The position numbers and the translations under genes were made by a program. A DNA stretch of 51,063 bases from a virus: IMG/VR virus record IMGVR_UViG_3300048927_000759, positions 1-51,063 of that record, one strand, 5' to 3'. The notes under the pieces were generated by a model that saw nothing but the letters and a program-made list of their open reading frames with translations, made no database searches and had not been told where the DNA came from. This document shows, piece after piece, positions 31,638 to 41,262 of this stretch. Numbering within the stretch: position 1 is the first letter of the stretch; the number at the start of each line of letters is the position of its first letter.

Positions 31638-32033
31638 ATGGCCGATCTGGTTACGCTCGATCAGGCAAAAATGCATCTTCGGGTGGACAGCGACGACGAA
31701 GATTTGTGGATTCAAGTGTTCATCTCAGCAATCAGCGGCGCAGTGATCGCCTGGCTGAAGGATGAATGGCGCGCGTACGTGATTGCGGTTGATGCCGATG
31801 GCAACCATTTGCTCGATAGCGCGGGCGATCCTTACCCGCTACCTGACGCCAATGGCGATTTCACCGTGAAGCCAATGGTAGTCGCTGCGGTTCTCGTTGA
31901 GCTGTCGCAGCAATATCGGTTCCGCGATGGCTCAGGCGCCGCGGCAGTGCTATCGCACTGGGGGCATGGATATACGCTCGGTGCCGGCGCTACAAGTTTG
32001 CTGACCCCGTTGCGGAAATCGACGGTCGCATGA
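31638..32033 (+). CDS. Head-tail connector (gp6-like)
   Basis: 131 residues. LVTLDQAKMHLRVDSDDED and SAISGAVIAWLK match HK97 gp6-type connectors that ring the portal. ATGA coupling with the head-closure gene. Confidence 0.85.
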   Translation: MADLVTLDQAKMHLRVDSDDEDLWIQVFISAISGAVIAWLKDEWRAYVIAVDADGNHLLDSAGDPYPLPDANGDFTVKPMVVAAVLVELSQQYRFRDGSGAAAVLSHWGHGYTLGAGATSLLTPLRKSTVA

Positions 32034-32407
32034 ACATTGAAGCCGGCAAACTCCGCCACCGCATTCGCATCGAGCGCCGCGATTATTATTACGACTCCAA
32101 CGGCCAGCCCATCCAAAACCCTGAAACGGGCGAAACACCCCAGCGCTGGGTTGAAGTGCAGACCGTGTGGGCGGCGATAGAACCACTTTCAGCACGGGAA
32201 TTTATTCAGTCCGCGGCTCTGCAATCGCAAATCACCGCGCGCATCGTGATTCGGTATCGCGATGGTCTGGATGCAGCAATGCGCCTGGTGCATGTCCGCA
32301 AAGGCCGGCCAGACGTCATCTACAACCCGGAAGGATTCCTGCCAGACAAAGATTCGGGACTGGAATATCTGACGATTCCTGTCGGCGCTGGAGTTAATCA
32401 GGGTTGA
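32030..32407 (+). CDS. Head-closure/head-tail adaptor protein
   Basis: 125 residues. GKLRHRIRIERRDYYYDS, WAAIEPLSAREFIQSA and ARIVIRYRDGL are the SPP1 gp16-like head-tail adaptor pattern. It closes the connector after packaging. Confidence 0.88.
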   Translation: MNIEAGKLRHRIRIERRDYYYDSNGQPIQNPETGETPQRWVEVQTVWAAIEPLSAREFIQSAALQSQITARIVIRYRDGLDAAMRLVHVRKGRPDVIYNPEGFLPDKDSGLEYLTIPVGAGVNQG

Positions 32408-32925
32408 GCACGTGGGCAGTGCTTGCCACCGGCCCGAGCATGTCGCAGCATCTCGCAGACTCCGCTCGCGGCCGCTGCAAAGTCGTGGCCGTCAGCGATT
32501 CATACCGGCTCGCGCCTTGGTGCGATGCCATCGCCAGCACCGACGCTGGCTGGTGGAAGGCAAATCCGGAAGCACTATTGCTGAACTGCCCGAAATTCGG
32601 CGCTATGCCCAGCTTCCGTGAGATACAAGGCGTTGAGCGTCTGCTGGTGGATACCGGAACAAACAGCGGTCTGCTGGGCTTGATGGCAGCGGTGAAGCTG
32701 GGCGCAACGCGCGTGCTGCTCTGCGGTTTTGATCTGCATAGCCCGGGAAATCATTTCTTCGGCAGGCACCCGGCGCCATTGAAGTCAACGTCGCCAAATC
32801 GAATGGAAGTTTTCAAACGGCAGTTCGAGCATTACCGGCCGCGCGGCGTCCAGATTTTGAATTGCACGCCCGGCAGTGCGCTCAAGTGTTATCCGTTCGC
32901 CGACCTGAATGAAAGCCTGGCTTAA
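32404..32925 (+). CDS. DUF115/MptE-like phage protein
   Basis: 173 residues from a TTG that overlaps the previous stop as TTGA. WAVLATGPSMSQ ... VAVSDSYRLAPWCDAIASTD and GATRVLLCGFDLH follow the Rossmann-like MptE/DUF115 fold often found beside glycosyltransferases. First of five sugar/methyl-modification-like genes placed between head closure and tail completion. Confidence 0.6.
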   Translation: MSTWAVLATGPSMSQHLADSARGRCKVVAVSDSYRLAPWCDAIASTDAGWWKANPEALLLNCPKFGAMPSFREIQGVERLLVDTGTNSGLLGLMAAVKLGATRVLLCGFDLHSPGNHFFGRHPAPLKSTSPNRMEVFKRQFEHYRPRGVQILNCTPGSALKCYPFADLNESLA

Positions 32926-33628
32926 CCTGCGCTACACCGTGCCGGCGCGCAGGGCCGCGTTCGAATCAGGCCTCCGTCGCATGGGGTATGAAATTGCGAG
33001 CGGGCTGCCGACTTCGCCGGGCGAGCGCGACGTCTTGATTACATGGAACCGAATAGGCGACGGCGATCGCTGCGCTGGGCTGTTCGAATCGCGCGGCTTG
33101 CCGGTGCTGGTCGCTGAAAATGCCGCGTGGGGAAATGATTTCGCCGGCCGGCGCTGGTATTCGCTGGCGCGTAATTACCACAACACTGCAGGCTGTTTTC
33201 CGATTGGCGGGAACGAGCGCTGGGATTCGCTCGGCGTCGAGTTGCCGCCGTGGCGTGCTGGCGGTGAAACAGTGATTTTGCCGCAACGCGGCATCGGCCC
33301 CGCATACGTCGCCATGCCTCGGCACTGGCCCGATCAGGCATTGCGAAAATACGGCGGCCGTCTCCGGCGGCATCCCGGCAAACACGAACTGATACCACTC
33401 GAAATCGATTTAAAGAACTGCGGCCGCGTAATCACGTGGGGCAGTGGCGCGGCCGTCAAGGCTGTGATGCTGGGTATTCCGGTGCTGGCGGAAATGCTCC
33501 ATTGGATCGGCCAGCAAGACAACACGGATGCCGGGAGGCTCGATATGTTGCGTCGCCTGGCGTGGGCGCAGTGGCAGCTGCACGAAATTGAAAGCGGAGA
33601 AGCTTTTGCGCAAGTCCTCGCTCGCTGA
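32909..33628 (+). CDS. Glycosyltransferase-like protein
   Basis: 239 residues. It has a Rossmann-type start (VLITWNRIGDGDRC), a CGRVITWGSGAAVKAVML segment like the donor-binding C-terminal domain of GT-B proteins, and GIPVLAE. Exact family not assigned. Overlaps both neighbours. Confidence 0.5.
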   Translation: MKAWLNLRYTVPARRAAFESGLRRMGYEIASGLPTSPGERDVLITWNRIGDGDRCAGLFESRGLPVLVAENAAWGNDFAGRRWYSLARNYHNTAGCFPIGGNERWDSLGVELPPWRAGGETVILPQRGIGPAYVAMPRHWPDQALRKYGGRLRRHPGKHELIPLEIDLKNCGRVITWGSGAAVKAVMLGIPVLAEMLHWIGQQDNTDAGRLDMLRRLAWAQWQLHEIESGEAFAQVLAR

Positions 33629-34133
33629 GTTTGAAAAAAAGTTTGTCCAGCCCCGCGTCGGCCGCACATTGATAGTCGGTTCGCAGGTGTATCGGGACAA
33701 AGAGGATCGCCGCCTGCGTTACGCCGATGCCGTCGGCATCGATATGCTCGATGGCCCTGGCGTTGATCGCGTAATCGATCTCGAAGAGCCGTTGCCAGAT
33801 GATCTGGGCCAGTTTGATCACGTCGAATGCATGAGCGTGCTGGAACATTCGCGGCGCCCCTGGCTTATGGCTGCCAATATCGAGCGTCTGATGGCGCCCG
33901 GCGCCACGCTGTTTGTGTCCGTGCCGTTTTGCTGGCGCGTGCATGGCTACCCTTCTGATTACTGGCGTATGACGCCCGATGGCCTGCTGGCTTTGTTCTC
34001 CACAGTAGACTGGCGCCACCGAATGATTGCGGCGGATCAGTTGTACGAAGGCCCAAAGTTCGGCACCACAAAAGTGGATGAGCATCCCTATTTGGCGCGT
34101 GCAGAAACGTGCGGTTTTGCGGTGATGCCTTGA
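33606..34133 (+). CDS. Class I SAM-dependent methyltransferase
   Basis: 175 residues from a TTG at 33606 with GGAGA upstream. RTLIVGSQVYRDKEDRRLRY, VGIDMLDGPGVDRVIDLEE, HVECMSVLEHSRRPW and LMAPGATLFVSVPFCWR reproduce the SAM-binding and post-motif strands of the type 11/23 families. Substrate unknown; the neighbours suggest a sugar or glycan. Confidence 0.8.
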   Translation: MRKSSLAEFEKKFVQPRVGRTLIVGSQVYRDKEDRRLRYADAVGIDMLDGPGVDRVIDLEEPLPDDLGQFDHVECMSVLEHSRRPWLMAANIERLMAPGATLFVSVPFCWRVHGYPSDYWRMTPDGLLALFSTVDWRHRMIAADQLYEGPKFGTTKVDEHPYLARAETCGFAVMP

Positions 34134-34951
34134 GGGTTCACTTCACCGGACGCGGCATCTCTGGCAGTTGGCAGATTCGCGGTGAGCAGCTCAGTGCGGC
34201 CATGGGCGCAACGGCCAAGCCGAATGTGTCGCCTGCTGATGCGGATTGGATTGTTGGCGTAAAACGCATTTCCGATGAGTTGGCTCGCGCCGCGCGCGGC
34301 CGGCTGGTCTGGGACGTGGTCGACGCATGGCCACAGCCCGCCGGCAACGGCTGGAATGAAACCCAGTGCAAGCAATGGCTGGCTGATGAGATGCAGCGCC
34401 TGCAGCCGCGCGCAGTCATCGCCGCCACCAAGGTGATGGCGCAGGATCTGGCCGGTTTCGGTGTGCCGGTGCTTTGGTTGCCCCATCACTACCGGCCACG
34501 CATCGCGATCAACCCGATTCGGGATCGGATTTATGCCGTCGGCTATGAAGGTGCTGAAAGTTACATAAGGCCATGGCGGTACGCGATTGAGCGCGAATGC
34601 AGCCGCATCGGCGCGCGCTTCGTCATCAACTCATCGGCGCTTGCGGATGTCGACGTGGTGCTCGCGATGCGCCATTCACTCGGCTACGCACCGCGCAACT
34701 GGAAATCCGGCGTGAAATTAGCCAATGCCCATGGCAGTGGTACGCCGTTCATCGGCGCACGCGAGCGCGGATATATTGAAGCGGCAACGGGCGGCGAATG
34801 TTGGGCGGATAGGCCGGATGAATTGGGCGAAGCATTTGAGCAACTGGCGCCTGAGTCGGTGAGATGGGCTGCACGAGAAGCATTTCTCAAAGCCGCGTAT
34901 TCGGTTGACGAAGCCGGCGCGCAATTGCGGGATTTCCTGCATGCACTGTGA
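34130..34951 (+). CDS. Glycosyltransferase-like protein
   Basis: 273 residues from TTG 34130, overlapping the previous stop. RVHFTGRGISGSWQIRGEQL, LVWDVVDAWPQP, AVIAATKVMAQDL and a late KLANAHGSGTPFIGARERGY segment fit a GT-B glycosyltransferase with its acidic/Gly-rich donor site. Overlaps the next gene by 11 bp. Confidence 0.55.
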   Translation: MRVHFTGRGISGSWQIRGEQLSAAMGATAKPNVSPADADWIVGVKRISDELARAARGRLVWDVVDAWPQPAGNGWNETQCKQWLADEMQRLQPRAVIAATKVMAQDLAGFGVPVLWLPHHYRPRIAINPIRDRIYAVGYEGAESYIRPWRYAIERECSRIGARFVINSSALADVDVVLAMRHSLGYAPRNWKSGVKLANAHGSGTPFIGARERGYIEAATGGECWADRPDELGEAFEQLAPESVRWAAREAFLKAAYSVDEAGAQLRDFLHAL

Positions 34952-35732
34952 AATTCTGCTGCAGCCCGATACAGCGAGGCGCGGCAGCAAGATTCTGCAT
35001 GCGATGGCCGCCGCCGCCGCCGAAGCTGGCATTGAGGTCGCTGTAGTCGATCGGTACACCGCCAGCACGCCCTGGCTTATGAGCTATGGCCTCGGCCATG
35101 TTCTCCGGCGCCCATGGATCGAAGCGCACCGTAAAAACGGCGGCCGCGTTATCGGTTGGGATCTCGGCTACTGGAATCGCGATGTGCCGTTGAATTTCAG
35201 CATGCGATTGACGATCGATGCCGATCATCCGCACGCATTGATACGCCCGATGTCCCCAGAGCGTTTCAAACGATCCGGCATCAAATTGCGGGCCGATGCC
35301 AATCCGGAAGGCCCGATCGTGCTGGTGGGGCAGGGAAGAAAGCAGCGAAAATTTTTAGGCAGCACCGGCCCCGATTGGGAACGCAGCACATTACGCCAGC
35401 TCCAGCAGCGCTTCGGCGACAAGCCGATTTTGTACAGGCCGAAAAAACCGGGCGAACGAATGACTGGCTGCCGCGAAGCGGTGGGACCAATCGAAAGCGT
35501 GCTGCGCGGTGCATCGCTGGTTGTTTGCGCGCATTCGAACGTAGCGGTGGATGCCTGCATCGCCGGCATACCGGTTGAATGCGAAGACGGCGCCGCGTTG
35601 GCCTTGTACCGCGACAATCCGAATCCAACACCCGAGCAGCGTCTGGATTTTCTGGGCAGCCTGGCGCATTGGCAGTGGTCGCCACTGGAAGCGCTGCAAG
35701 CGTGGCATCACATCAAACGAGAATTGGCATGA
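34941..35732 (+). CDS. Glycosyltransferase-like protein
   Basis: 263 residues from ATG 34941. ASLVVCAHSNVAVDACIAGI then PVECEDGAA is a GT-B-like donor-domain signature comparable with capsule or O-antigen enzymes. Related in style to its neighbour but not a close copy. Confidence 0.55.
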   Translation: MHCEILLQPDTARRGSKILHAMAAAAAEAGIEVAVVDRYTASTPWLMSYGLGHVLRRPWIEAHRKNGGRVIGWDLGYWNRDVPLNFSMRLTIDADHPHALIRPMSPERFKRSGIKLRADANPEGPIVLVGQGRKQRKFLGSTGPDWERSTLRQLQQRFGDKPILYRPKKPGERMTGCREAVGPIESVLRGASLVVCAHSNVAVDACIAGIPVECEDGAALALYRDNPNPTPEQRLDFLGSLAHWQWSPLEALQAWHHIKRELA

Positions 35733-36391
35733 TTCATCTGTTCTGCGGCTACGACGCACGCGAGGCGATAGGCTTTCACGTGTTCGTCGCCAGCGTGCTC
35801 CAGCGCGCCAGCGTGCCGGTGGCGATTCACCCGCTGGATGCCAAGGGGCTACCAGCTGGCAGCAACAGCTTCACGTTCTCGCGCTTCCTGGTGCCTTACC
35901 TGATGGGCTTTAAAGGCCATGCAATATTTGCGGACGCCAGCGACATGCTGATGCTGGCCGATATTGCCGAGCTCGATGCGCTGTTCAACCCCGGCTACGC
36001 CTTACAGGTGGTGCAGCATCCCGACTACTCCAGCCGGCACGCGCGCAAATATGTCGGTACCGGCATGGAATGTGACCAAAGCAATTACGATCGAAAAAAC
36101 TGGGCATCGTTGATGTTGATCAACTGTGAGCACCCGGCATGGGGAATTTCGAACCCGCTGCGTATTCGTCAAATGGCGCCGCTCGATCTTCTGCAGTTGC
36201 GCTTTGCGCTGTCCGCTGAGATTGGCACGCTGGATAGCAAATGGAATCGGCTGGTCGATGAGGGTCACCCAGTAGAAAGTGCTGCCGTGCTGCACTGGTC
36301 AAGCGGCATACCGGGTTTCACCCATTACGCCAATGCGCCGGGCGCGGAGCATTGGTTCGAGCAACGATCCGCAATGCTGGCGGTAGCGTGA
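35729..36391 (+). CDS. GT-A/GT8-like glycosyltransferase
   Basis: 220 residues. MIHLFCGYDAREAIGFHVFV, SFTFSRFLVPYL and AIFADASDMLMLADI (a DxD-like DAS(D) site) match the GT8/GT-A-type proteins with a nucleotide-sugar-binding Asp motif. Last gene of the modification block; its stop overlaps the tail-completion start as TGATG. Confidence 0.65.
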   Translation: MIHLFCGYDAREAIGFHVFVASVLQRASVPVAIHPLDAKGLPAGSNSFTFSRFLVPYLMGFKGHAIFADASDMLMLADIAELDALFNPGYALQVVQHPDYSSRHARKYVGTGMECDQSNYDRKNWASLMLINCEHPAWGISNPLRIRQMAPLDLLQLRFALSAEIGTLDSKWNRLVDEGHPVESAAVLHWSSGIPGFTHYANAPGAEHWFEQRSAMLAVA

Positions 36392-36831
36392 TGGCAGGCG
36401 TCACGTTCACATTGCGCGGCGCAGAAGATGTATCAGCCAAATTCAGGGCGTTATCGGAAGGAATACGTCGGAAGGTCGCGGCTCCCGCCGCAAAAGACGC
36501 CATGGAAATCCTGCTGACTGAAGCCCAGCATCGCGCTGCCTTGGTCGACGATCCTAAAACGCCGAACTACATTCCGTTGAACTTGGCGATGGTCGAAAGA
36601 AAAAAACTCGGCGAAGGAATCGGCGCGGTTGTGGTTTCGGTGGGTGTTCGAAAGCGAAAAAAAGGTATGGGCGGCGGTAATACATTTTACTGGTGGTGGG
36701 TAGAGCTGGGCACATCTAAAACCAGAGCGCAGCCATTCTTACGCGGATCGCTGGAAGATAATCGGCAGAAAATCTTCAACGAGTTTGTCAGCTCTGCTCG
36801 TTACCAACTGATAAAACTGGGTGAATACTGA
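36391..36831 (+). CDS. Tail-completion protein (HK97 gp10-like)
   Basis: 146 residues. FRALSEGIRRKVAAPAAKDA, YIPLNLAMVERKKL and FYWWWVELGTSKTRAQPFL are characteristic of HK97 gp10 tail components. It resumes the head-tail module after the modification block. Confidence 0.88.
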   Translation: MAGVTFTLRGAEDVSAKFRALSEGIRRKVAAPAAKDAMEILLTEAQHRAALVDDPKTPNYIPLNLAMVERKKLGEGIGAVVVSVGVRKRKKGMGGGNTFYWWWVELGTSKTRAQPFLRGSLEDNRQKIFNEFVSSARYQLIKLGEY

Positions 36832-36833
36832 TT

Positions 36834-37199
36834 ATGCAGGCGCCGATTTTTTCCATCTGCGAGGCTTCAGCCCAAGTGACGGCACTCATTGGTGCCAGTC
36901 CTGTTCGGCTCTATGAGTTTGGCAGGGCCCCTCAGGGTGTCACGAAGCCGTATGCCGTTTGGCAGGTCATCGGCGGGTCTCCAGAGAACTATTTGGCAGG
37001 CCGACCTGATGTGAATGGCTACCGGTTGCAAGTGGATGCATTCGCAACTACCAGCGACCAGGCAAAGGCCGTGCAGGATGCATTGGAATATGCCATTGAG
37101 CTCAATGCACATGTTGTTAGTTACAACGGCGAATCAGAGGATCCGGAAACAAAATTGCGAAGATCCAGTTTCGATGTTCACTGGTTTGTGAATCGCTGA
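36834..37199 (+). CDS. Tail terminator (DUF3168)
   Basis: 121 residues. VRLYEFGRAPQGVTKPYAVW and VDAFATTSDQAKAV match DUF3168/gp17-like tail terminator proteins that cap the tail tube. Followed by an intrinsic terminator. Confidence 0.88.
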   Translation: MQAPIFSICEASAQVTALIGASPVRLYEFGRAPQGVTKPYAVWQVIGGSPENYLAGRPDVNGYRLQVDAFATTSDQAKAVQDALEYAIELNAHVVSYNGESEDPETKLRRSSFDVHWFVNR

Positions 37200-37221
37200 A
37201 CAGGAATCAAGTTAGACCACG

Positions 37222-37241
37222 ACCCGCTACGGCGGGTTTTT
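37222..37241 (+). terminator. Terminator before the tail-tube gene
   Basis: ACCCGC-TACG-GCGGGT followed by TTTT. Sits in the 80-bp gap before the tube gene. Confidence 0.75.
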
Positions 37242-37279
37242 ATTACCTGAAAAAGCCCCCGTGGCATTAGGAGAAAGTA

Positions 37280-37768
37280 ATGAGCAAGAAAACCCAAGGA
37301 ACCGACCTGTACACCATCGATCCGGACACGGGCGCGTTGATCGTTGTTGGATGCGTGACCTCGATTGATGGCATCGATACGGCGATCGATCAAATCGAGA
37401 CAACTTGTCTGCAGGATGCCGCCCGCAGCTACGAGGCTGGTCTCGCCACCCCGGGTACTGCAACTTTTGGAATCAATACCGACCCATCCGATCCGGCGCA
37501 TGTCCGGTTGCATCAACTCAAAATCGCTGGAACCACATTGCGTTGGGCCATTGGTTGGTCTGAGGCGCCCGGCACTCCGCCTACAGTCGCCAGCGCTGAT
37601 TCCAATGGCGATTATGATTTTCAATCGCCGCTTCCAGCTACTCGCTCGTGGATCGTTTTCGAAGGCTACATGAACAGCTTTCCATTCAGCTTTGCACAGA
37701 ATGCGGTTGTTACGTCGACCGTCGGCATTCAGGTTTCCGGCGAACCCCAACTCATCGCGGCTGCATAA
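37280..37768 (+). CDS. Major tail tube protein
   Basis: 162 residues. GTDLYTIDPDTGALIVVGCV and ETTCLQDAARSYEAGLATPG match siphovirus tube proteins. It follows tail completion and precedes the frameshifted chaperone, the standard order. Confidence 0.85.
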   Translation: MSKKTQGTDLYTIDPDTGALIVVGCVTSIDGIDTAIDQIETTCLQDAARSYEAGLATPGTATFGINTDPSDPAHVRLHQLKIAGTTLRWAIGWSEAPGTPPTVASADSNGDYDFQSPLPATRSWIVFEGYMNSFPFSFAQNAVVTSTVGIQVSGEPQLIAAA

Positions 37769-37780
37769 TTCGGGAAAATT

Positions 37781-38137
37781 ATGGAATTCAGTATTGAATC
37801 TCTGAAAAGCGCCGGCGCGTTCGTCGGCGCGCCGGTATCCCGAGAAATCGAATGGAATTCGGACGGGAAAACACACTCGGCCACAGTGCATATTCGCCTG
37901 AGCAGCTATGACCGCGCGCTAAAAGAATTCGATATTCAGCGCGAAGGTGGTGATGTGCTGGTTGGCCGAATCGTTGGCGGAATTGTCGATCCTAGTGGAG
38001 TGCCAGTCTTTAGCGCGGAGCATATTCAAGGCGATCCGGTAACGGGCGAAGGGAAAATGTGCGCCAGCTTGTTCTTCGCATTATTGACCGCAATCAATGA
38101 TGCCAATGGGTATCAGGTTGAAGAAGTAAAAAACTAG
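37781..38137 (+). CDS. Tail assembly chaperone, short form (gpG-like)
   Basis: 118 residues ending EEVKN at TAG 38135. It is the short product of the lambda G/GT-type system; the slippery site AAAAAAC lies immediately before its stop. It binds the tape measure during tail assembly and is absent from virions in related phages. Confidence 0.8.
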   Translation: MEFSIESLKSAGAFVGAPVSREIEWNSDGKTHSATVHIRLSSYDRALKEFDIQREGGDVLVGRIVGGIVDPSGVPVFSAEHIQGDPVTGEGKMCASLFFALLTAINDANGYQVEEVKN

Positions 38138-38475
38138 AACCCTCCGATGCGTTTTGGCATGAGCTCGTTTTGGCTGGTGTCGGGGGGAGAACGGTCGCAG
38201 AGGCAAAGCAAAATATCAGCTATGCAGAAGCGGCGAAATGGAGCGCATACCTCAAAGAGCACGGCTGGATTAGCCAGCCAGCGGGTATTCGAAATTTAAT
38301 CTCGCATCTTGAGTTTTATTCGGCGCAAGTAGCGTGGTCCGTATTCAAGGCTGCCGGGGCAAAAGACATCAAGATTTCCGATTTCATGCCGAGTAGCTCT
38401 TCATCTGATGAAGAGGATGTCGCAACACTCGATGATTTCATGTCGATACTGAAAAGCGCAAAAATCAAAAAATGA
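37781..38475 (+). CDS. Tail assembly chaperone, -1 frameshift fusion (gpGT-like)
   Basis: A -1 slip on AAAAAAC (38128-38134) joins the 118 residues of the short form to 113 more (LEPSDAFWHELVLAGVGG onward), giving 231. The downstream frame has no good start of its own and its content (AKQNISYAEAAKWSAYLKEH) matches gpT-like extensions. Order G-T-tape measure is conserved in long-tailed phages. Confidence 0.85.
38128..38134 (+). other. Programmed -1 ribosomal frameshift site
   Basis: A AAA AAC in the zero frame with the TAG stop directly after: a canonical X-XXY-YYZ heptamer. See the fusion entry. Confidence 0.85.
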
Positions 38476-38484
38476 GGATGTTCC

Positions 38485-41262
38485 GTGGCAACTGATTCTC
38501 TGGGCCAGCTTACTGTCGATATGGTCGCCAATACCGGCGGCTTCGAGCGTGGAATGGACCGGGTGGAGCGCGCGCTAAAAAGCACCACACGAGAGGCAAA
38601 ATTTCAGGGCCAGCAGCTTGATAAATTAATCGGTCAAATCGATCCGGTTGTTGCGGCATACAGCCGTCTCGACAAAATGGAAGAGCAGCTGCGCAAACAT
38701 CGCCAGGCGAATCGGCTGGACGAAGCGGACTTTCAGGGATATCTCAAATCAATCAATGAGCAGCGTGCCGCTGTTGAAAAAACATCATCCAGCTTTGCTG
38801 GTGGGGCTATAAGCGCCAAGCAATTCGCCGCGGCAACCCGGGGTTTACCTGCCCAATTCACTGACATCGCAGTTTCCCTGCAGGCTGGACAAAACCCGCT
38901 GACAGTTTTTCTGCAGCAAGGCGGCCAGCTGAAAGATATGTTTGGCGGTCTGGGCCCGGCAACAAAGGCGCTTGGCGGCTACGTATTGGGATTGATCAAT
39001 CCCTTCACCGTTGCCGCTGCTGCTGCGGCGGCCCTGGCGCTGGCATACAAACAGGGTAGCGATGAATCGACCGCCTATAACAAAGCAATCATCCTTTCAG
39101 GAAATGCATCAGGCGTGAGCGCAGGCCAGCTAGCGACCATGGCTGAACAGATTGACGAAGTTGCTGGAACTCAACGCAATGCAGCCTCGGCACTGGCTCA
39201 ATTCGCCGAGTCTGGAAAATTCACCGCCAACCAGCTCAAAGAGGTAACGCAGGCCGCAATCCAATTCGAAGTCGCAACAGGTCAGGCAATTGACAAGACT
39301 GTCGAGCAATTCAAAAAACTGGCTGACGATCCGGCCAAGGCATCCGCCGAGCTGAACAAGCAATACAACTATCTCACCGCGTCCATTTACGCCCAAATTA
39401 CCGCGCTACAGCAACAGGGAGATGCCGCAGGCGCCGCCGATCTCGCGATTGATGCATTCGCGAAAACCATGGCCGACCGCGCGCAGAAAATCGAGGACAA
39501 TCTGGGACTGATAGAGCGCGTATGGAAGGGTATCAAGGAGGGTGCGGCAGAAGCGTGGGACGAAATGCTAGGCATAGGGCGCGATAAGACGCTAGAGCAA
39601 CAACTTTCGGAGTTGGAAAAAGGTCGCAGTATGTTTTCTGCGAAGACTGCCGCCGGTTTTGCTAGTGGAGGCTTGATTGGCGGGGTAGGCGCGCAACTAT
39701 TCGGATCATTCAGCGGCCCCAGCGTTGACGATGAGCGTGAAAGGCTGAAGCTCGCAATTCAACAGAGAGACCAGTCTGCCGCCAAAGAAGCCGCAACCGC
39801 TAAATCTAACCGCGATGCGATCGACGCCCAGTTAAAAATTGATGAGTTGACTAAATCAGCTCTCACCAATGAACAAAAGCGCACCAAAGAAATAGCGGAA
39901 TACCGTAAGAATTTGGAAAAAATCCGCGCCATCAATCCACAAGATACACGGCTCGATCAGGCGGAAATCGATAAAAATATCGCAAACATCAATGACAAAT
40001 ACAAAGACCAAAAAGCACCGAAACAAAAAGCCTTTCGGGAAGATTCCGGTCAGAAATTATTGGATGACTTGCGACAACAGTATGCAGTTATTCAGGCTCA
40101 GAATGATGCCTTGGGTGAGCAGGATAAATCCGCGCAGAAGATAGGCGAAAATGCCAAGGCACTTATCAAATGGGAATCTGAACTAGCGACACTAAAAGAA
40201 ACGAAAACCTTAACTGCCGAGCAAAAATCGCTGCTGGCAAGTTCCGACCTTTTGACGGCTCAATATAAGCGAAACGCCGTGCTCGAAGAGGAGTTGGAGC
40301 ACCGCAAAGAGATTATTGATGTCACCAAGGATTATCAGAAACTCACCGATGTATTAGACGCAAACGGAAAGAGCCAGCTAAAAACAGCGCGCGCTCAGCT
40401 TGAAGTTCTGGAGCGAGCAAAAAAAGCAGGCATCGTCAATCCTGAAGATTACGCAAAACAGCAGGCTCAAATTGCCGGAGTTTTGACGACAAAAGCGCCG
40501 AAGTTTTCGGGGCTCGATGCATCAATCGGCGGTGCAGGCGGCGAACTGGATAAGATCGCGGATGCAAAGAAAGAGCTGGAAACATGGTATTCGGAGCAGC
40601 TGGAAATTTTAGCTAAGTTCAGGGAAGAAAAGTCAGAGTTAACCGCAGTCGCAGATCAGGAAGAACTAGAGCTTAAAAAGCAACACGAAGAGAAGCTCAT
40701 GGGTTTGGAAAAAGCTCGTGTTCGAGGAACTTTAGCGGCTAGTGAAGAATTTTTCGGCAATATGGCTGCACTAAGTCAGTCAGGTAATAAGAAGTTAGGT
40801 CAGATCGGTAAGGCAGCTGCAATCGCGCAAGCTACGATTTCTGGGGTGCAGGCGGTAATGAACGCGCTAGCCGTCCCGCCGTATCCGGTTGGCCTGGCCC
40901 TTTCTATTTCGGCTGGCGTGCTGGCCGCTGCGAACGTTGCCCAAATTGCTGGCGTTGGATTTAAAACTGGCGGATATACGGGTAGTGGTGGAGTCAATGA
41001 CGTTGCCGGGGTTGTGCACGGGCGTGAATTCGTTTTTGACGCCGCTTCAACGGCTCGAATTGGAGTAGCCAATCTTAAAGCAATGCAGACTGGTGGAATG
41101 GATAGCGTTGCTGCTCGTATTGATGCTCCGGCGAGAAATGTAAATACCAACATCAATATCAGCCTCCCCGGCATGACCCGCGCCAGCGAGGCGCGCGAGT
41201 CCGCGCCGGCACTCAAGCGCGCCGTCAGCCGCGGTATTGCCGACGCGATGAGATATTCCTGA
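38485..41262 (+). CDS. Tail tape measure protein
   Basis: 925 residues, GTG start with GAGGAT upstream. Long coiled-coil regions (~40-110, ~430-700), a hydrophobic stretch GLINPFTVAAAAAAALALA (~169-187), and the C-terminal block of this family (GVGFKTGGYTGSGGVNDVAG then VHGREFVFDA). It sets tail length and helps DNA ejection. Confidence 0.92.
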   Translation: MATDSLGQLTVDMVANTGGFERGMDRVERALKSTTREAKFQGQQLDKLIGQIDPVVAAYSRLDKMEEQLRKHRQANRLDEADFQGYLKSINEQRAAVEKTSSSFAGGAISAKQFAAATRGLPAQFTDIAVSLQAGQNPLTVFLQQGGQLKDMFGGLGPATKALGGYVLGLINPFTVAAAAAAALALAYKQGSDESTAYNKAIILSGNASGVSAGQLATMAEQIDEVAGTQRNAASALAQFAESGKFTANQLKEVTQAAIQFEVATGQAIDKTVEQFKKLADDPAKASAELNKQYNYLTASIYAQITALQQQGDAAGAADLAIDAFAKTMADRAQKIEDNLGLIERVWKGIKEGAAEAWDEMLGIGRDKTLEQQLSELEKGRSMFSAKTAAGFASGGLIGGVGAQLFGSFSGPSVDDERERLKLAIQQRDQSAAKEAATAKSNRDAIDAQLKIDELTKSALTNEQKRTKEIAEYRKNLEKIRAINPQDTRLDQAEIDKNIANINDKYKDQKAPKQKAFREDSGQKLLDDLRQQYAVIQAQNDALGEQDKSAQKIGENAKALIKWESELATLKETKTLTAEQKSLLASSDLLTAQYKRNAVLEEELEHRKEIIDVTKDYQKLTDVLDANGKSQLKTARAQLEVLERAKKAGIVNPEDYAKQQAQIAGVLTTKAPKFSGLDASIGGAGGELDKIADAKKELETWYSEQLEILAKFREEKSELTAVADQEELELKKQHEEKLMGLEKARVRGTLAASEEFFGNMAALSQSGNKKLGQIGKAAAIAQATISGVQAVMNALAVPPYPVGLALSISAGVLAAANVAQIAGVGFKTGGYTGSGGVNDVAGVVHGREFVFDAASTARIGVANLKAMQTGGMDSVAARIDAPARNVNTNINISLPGMTRASEARESAPALKRAVSRGIADAMRYS

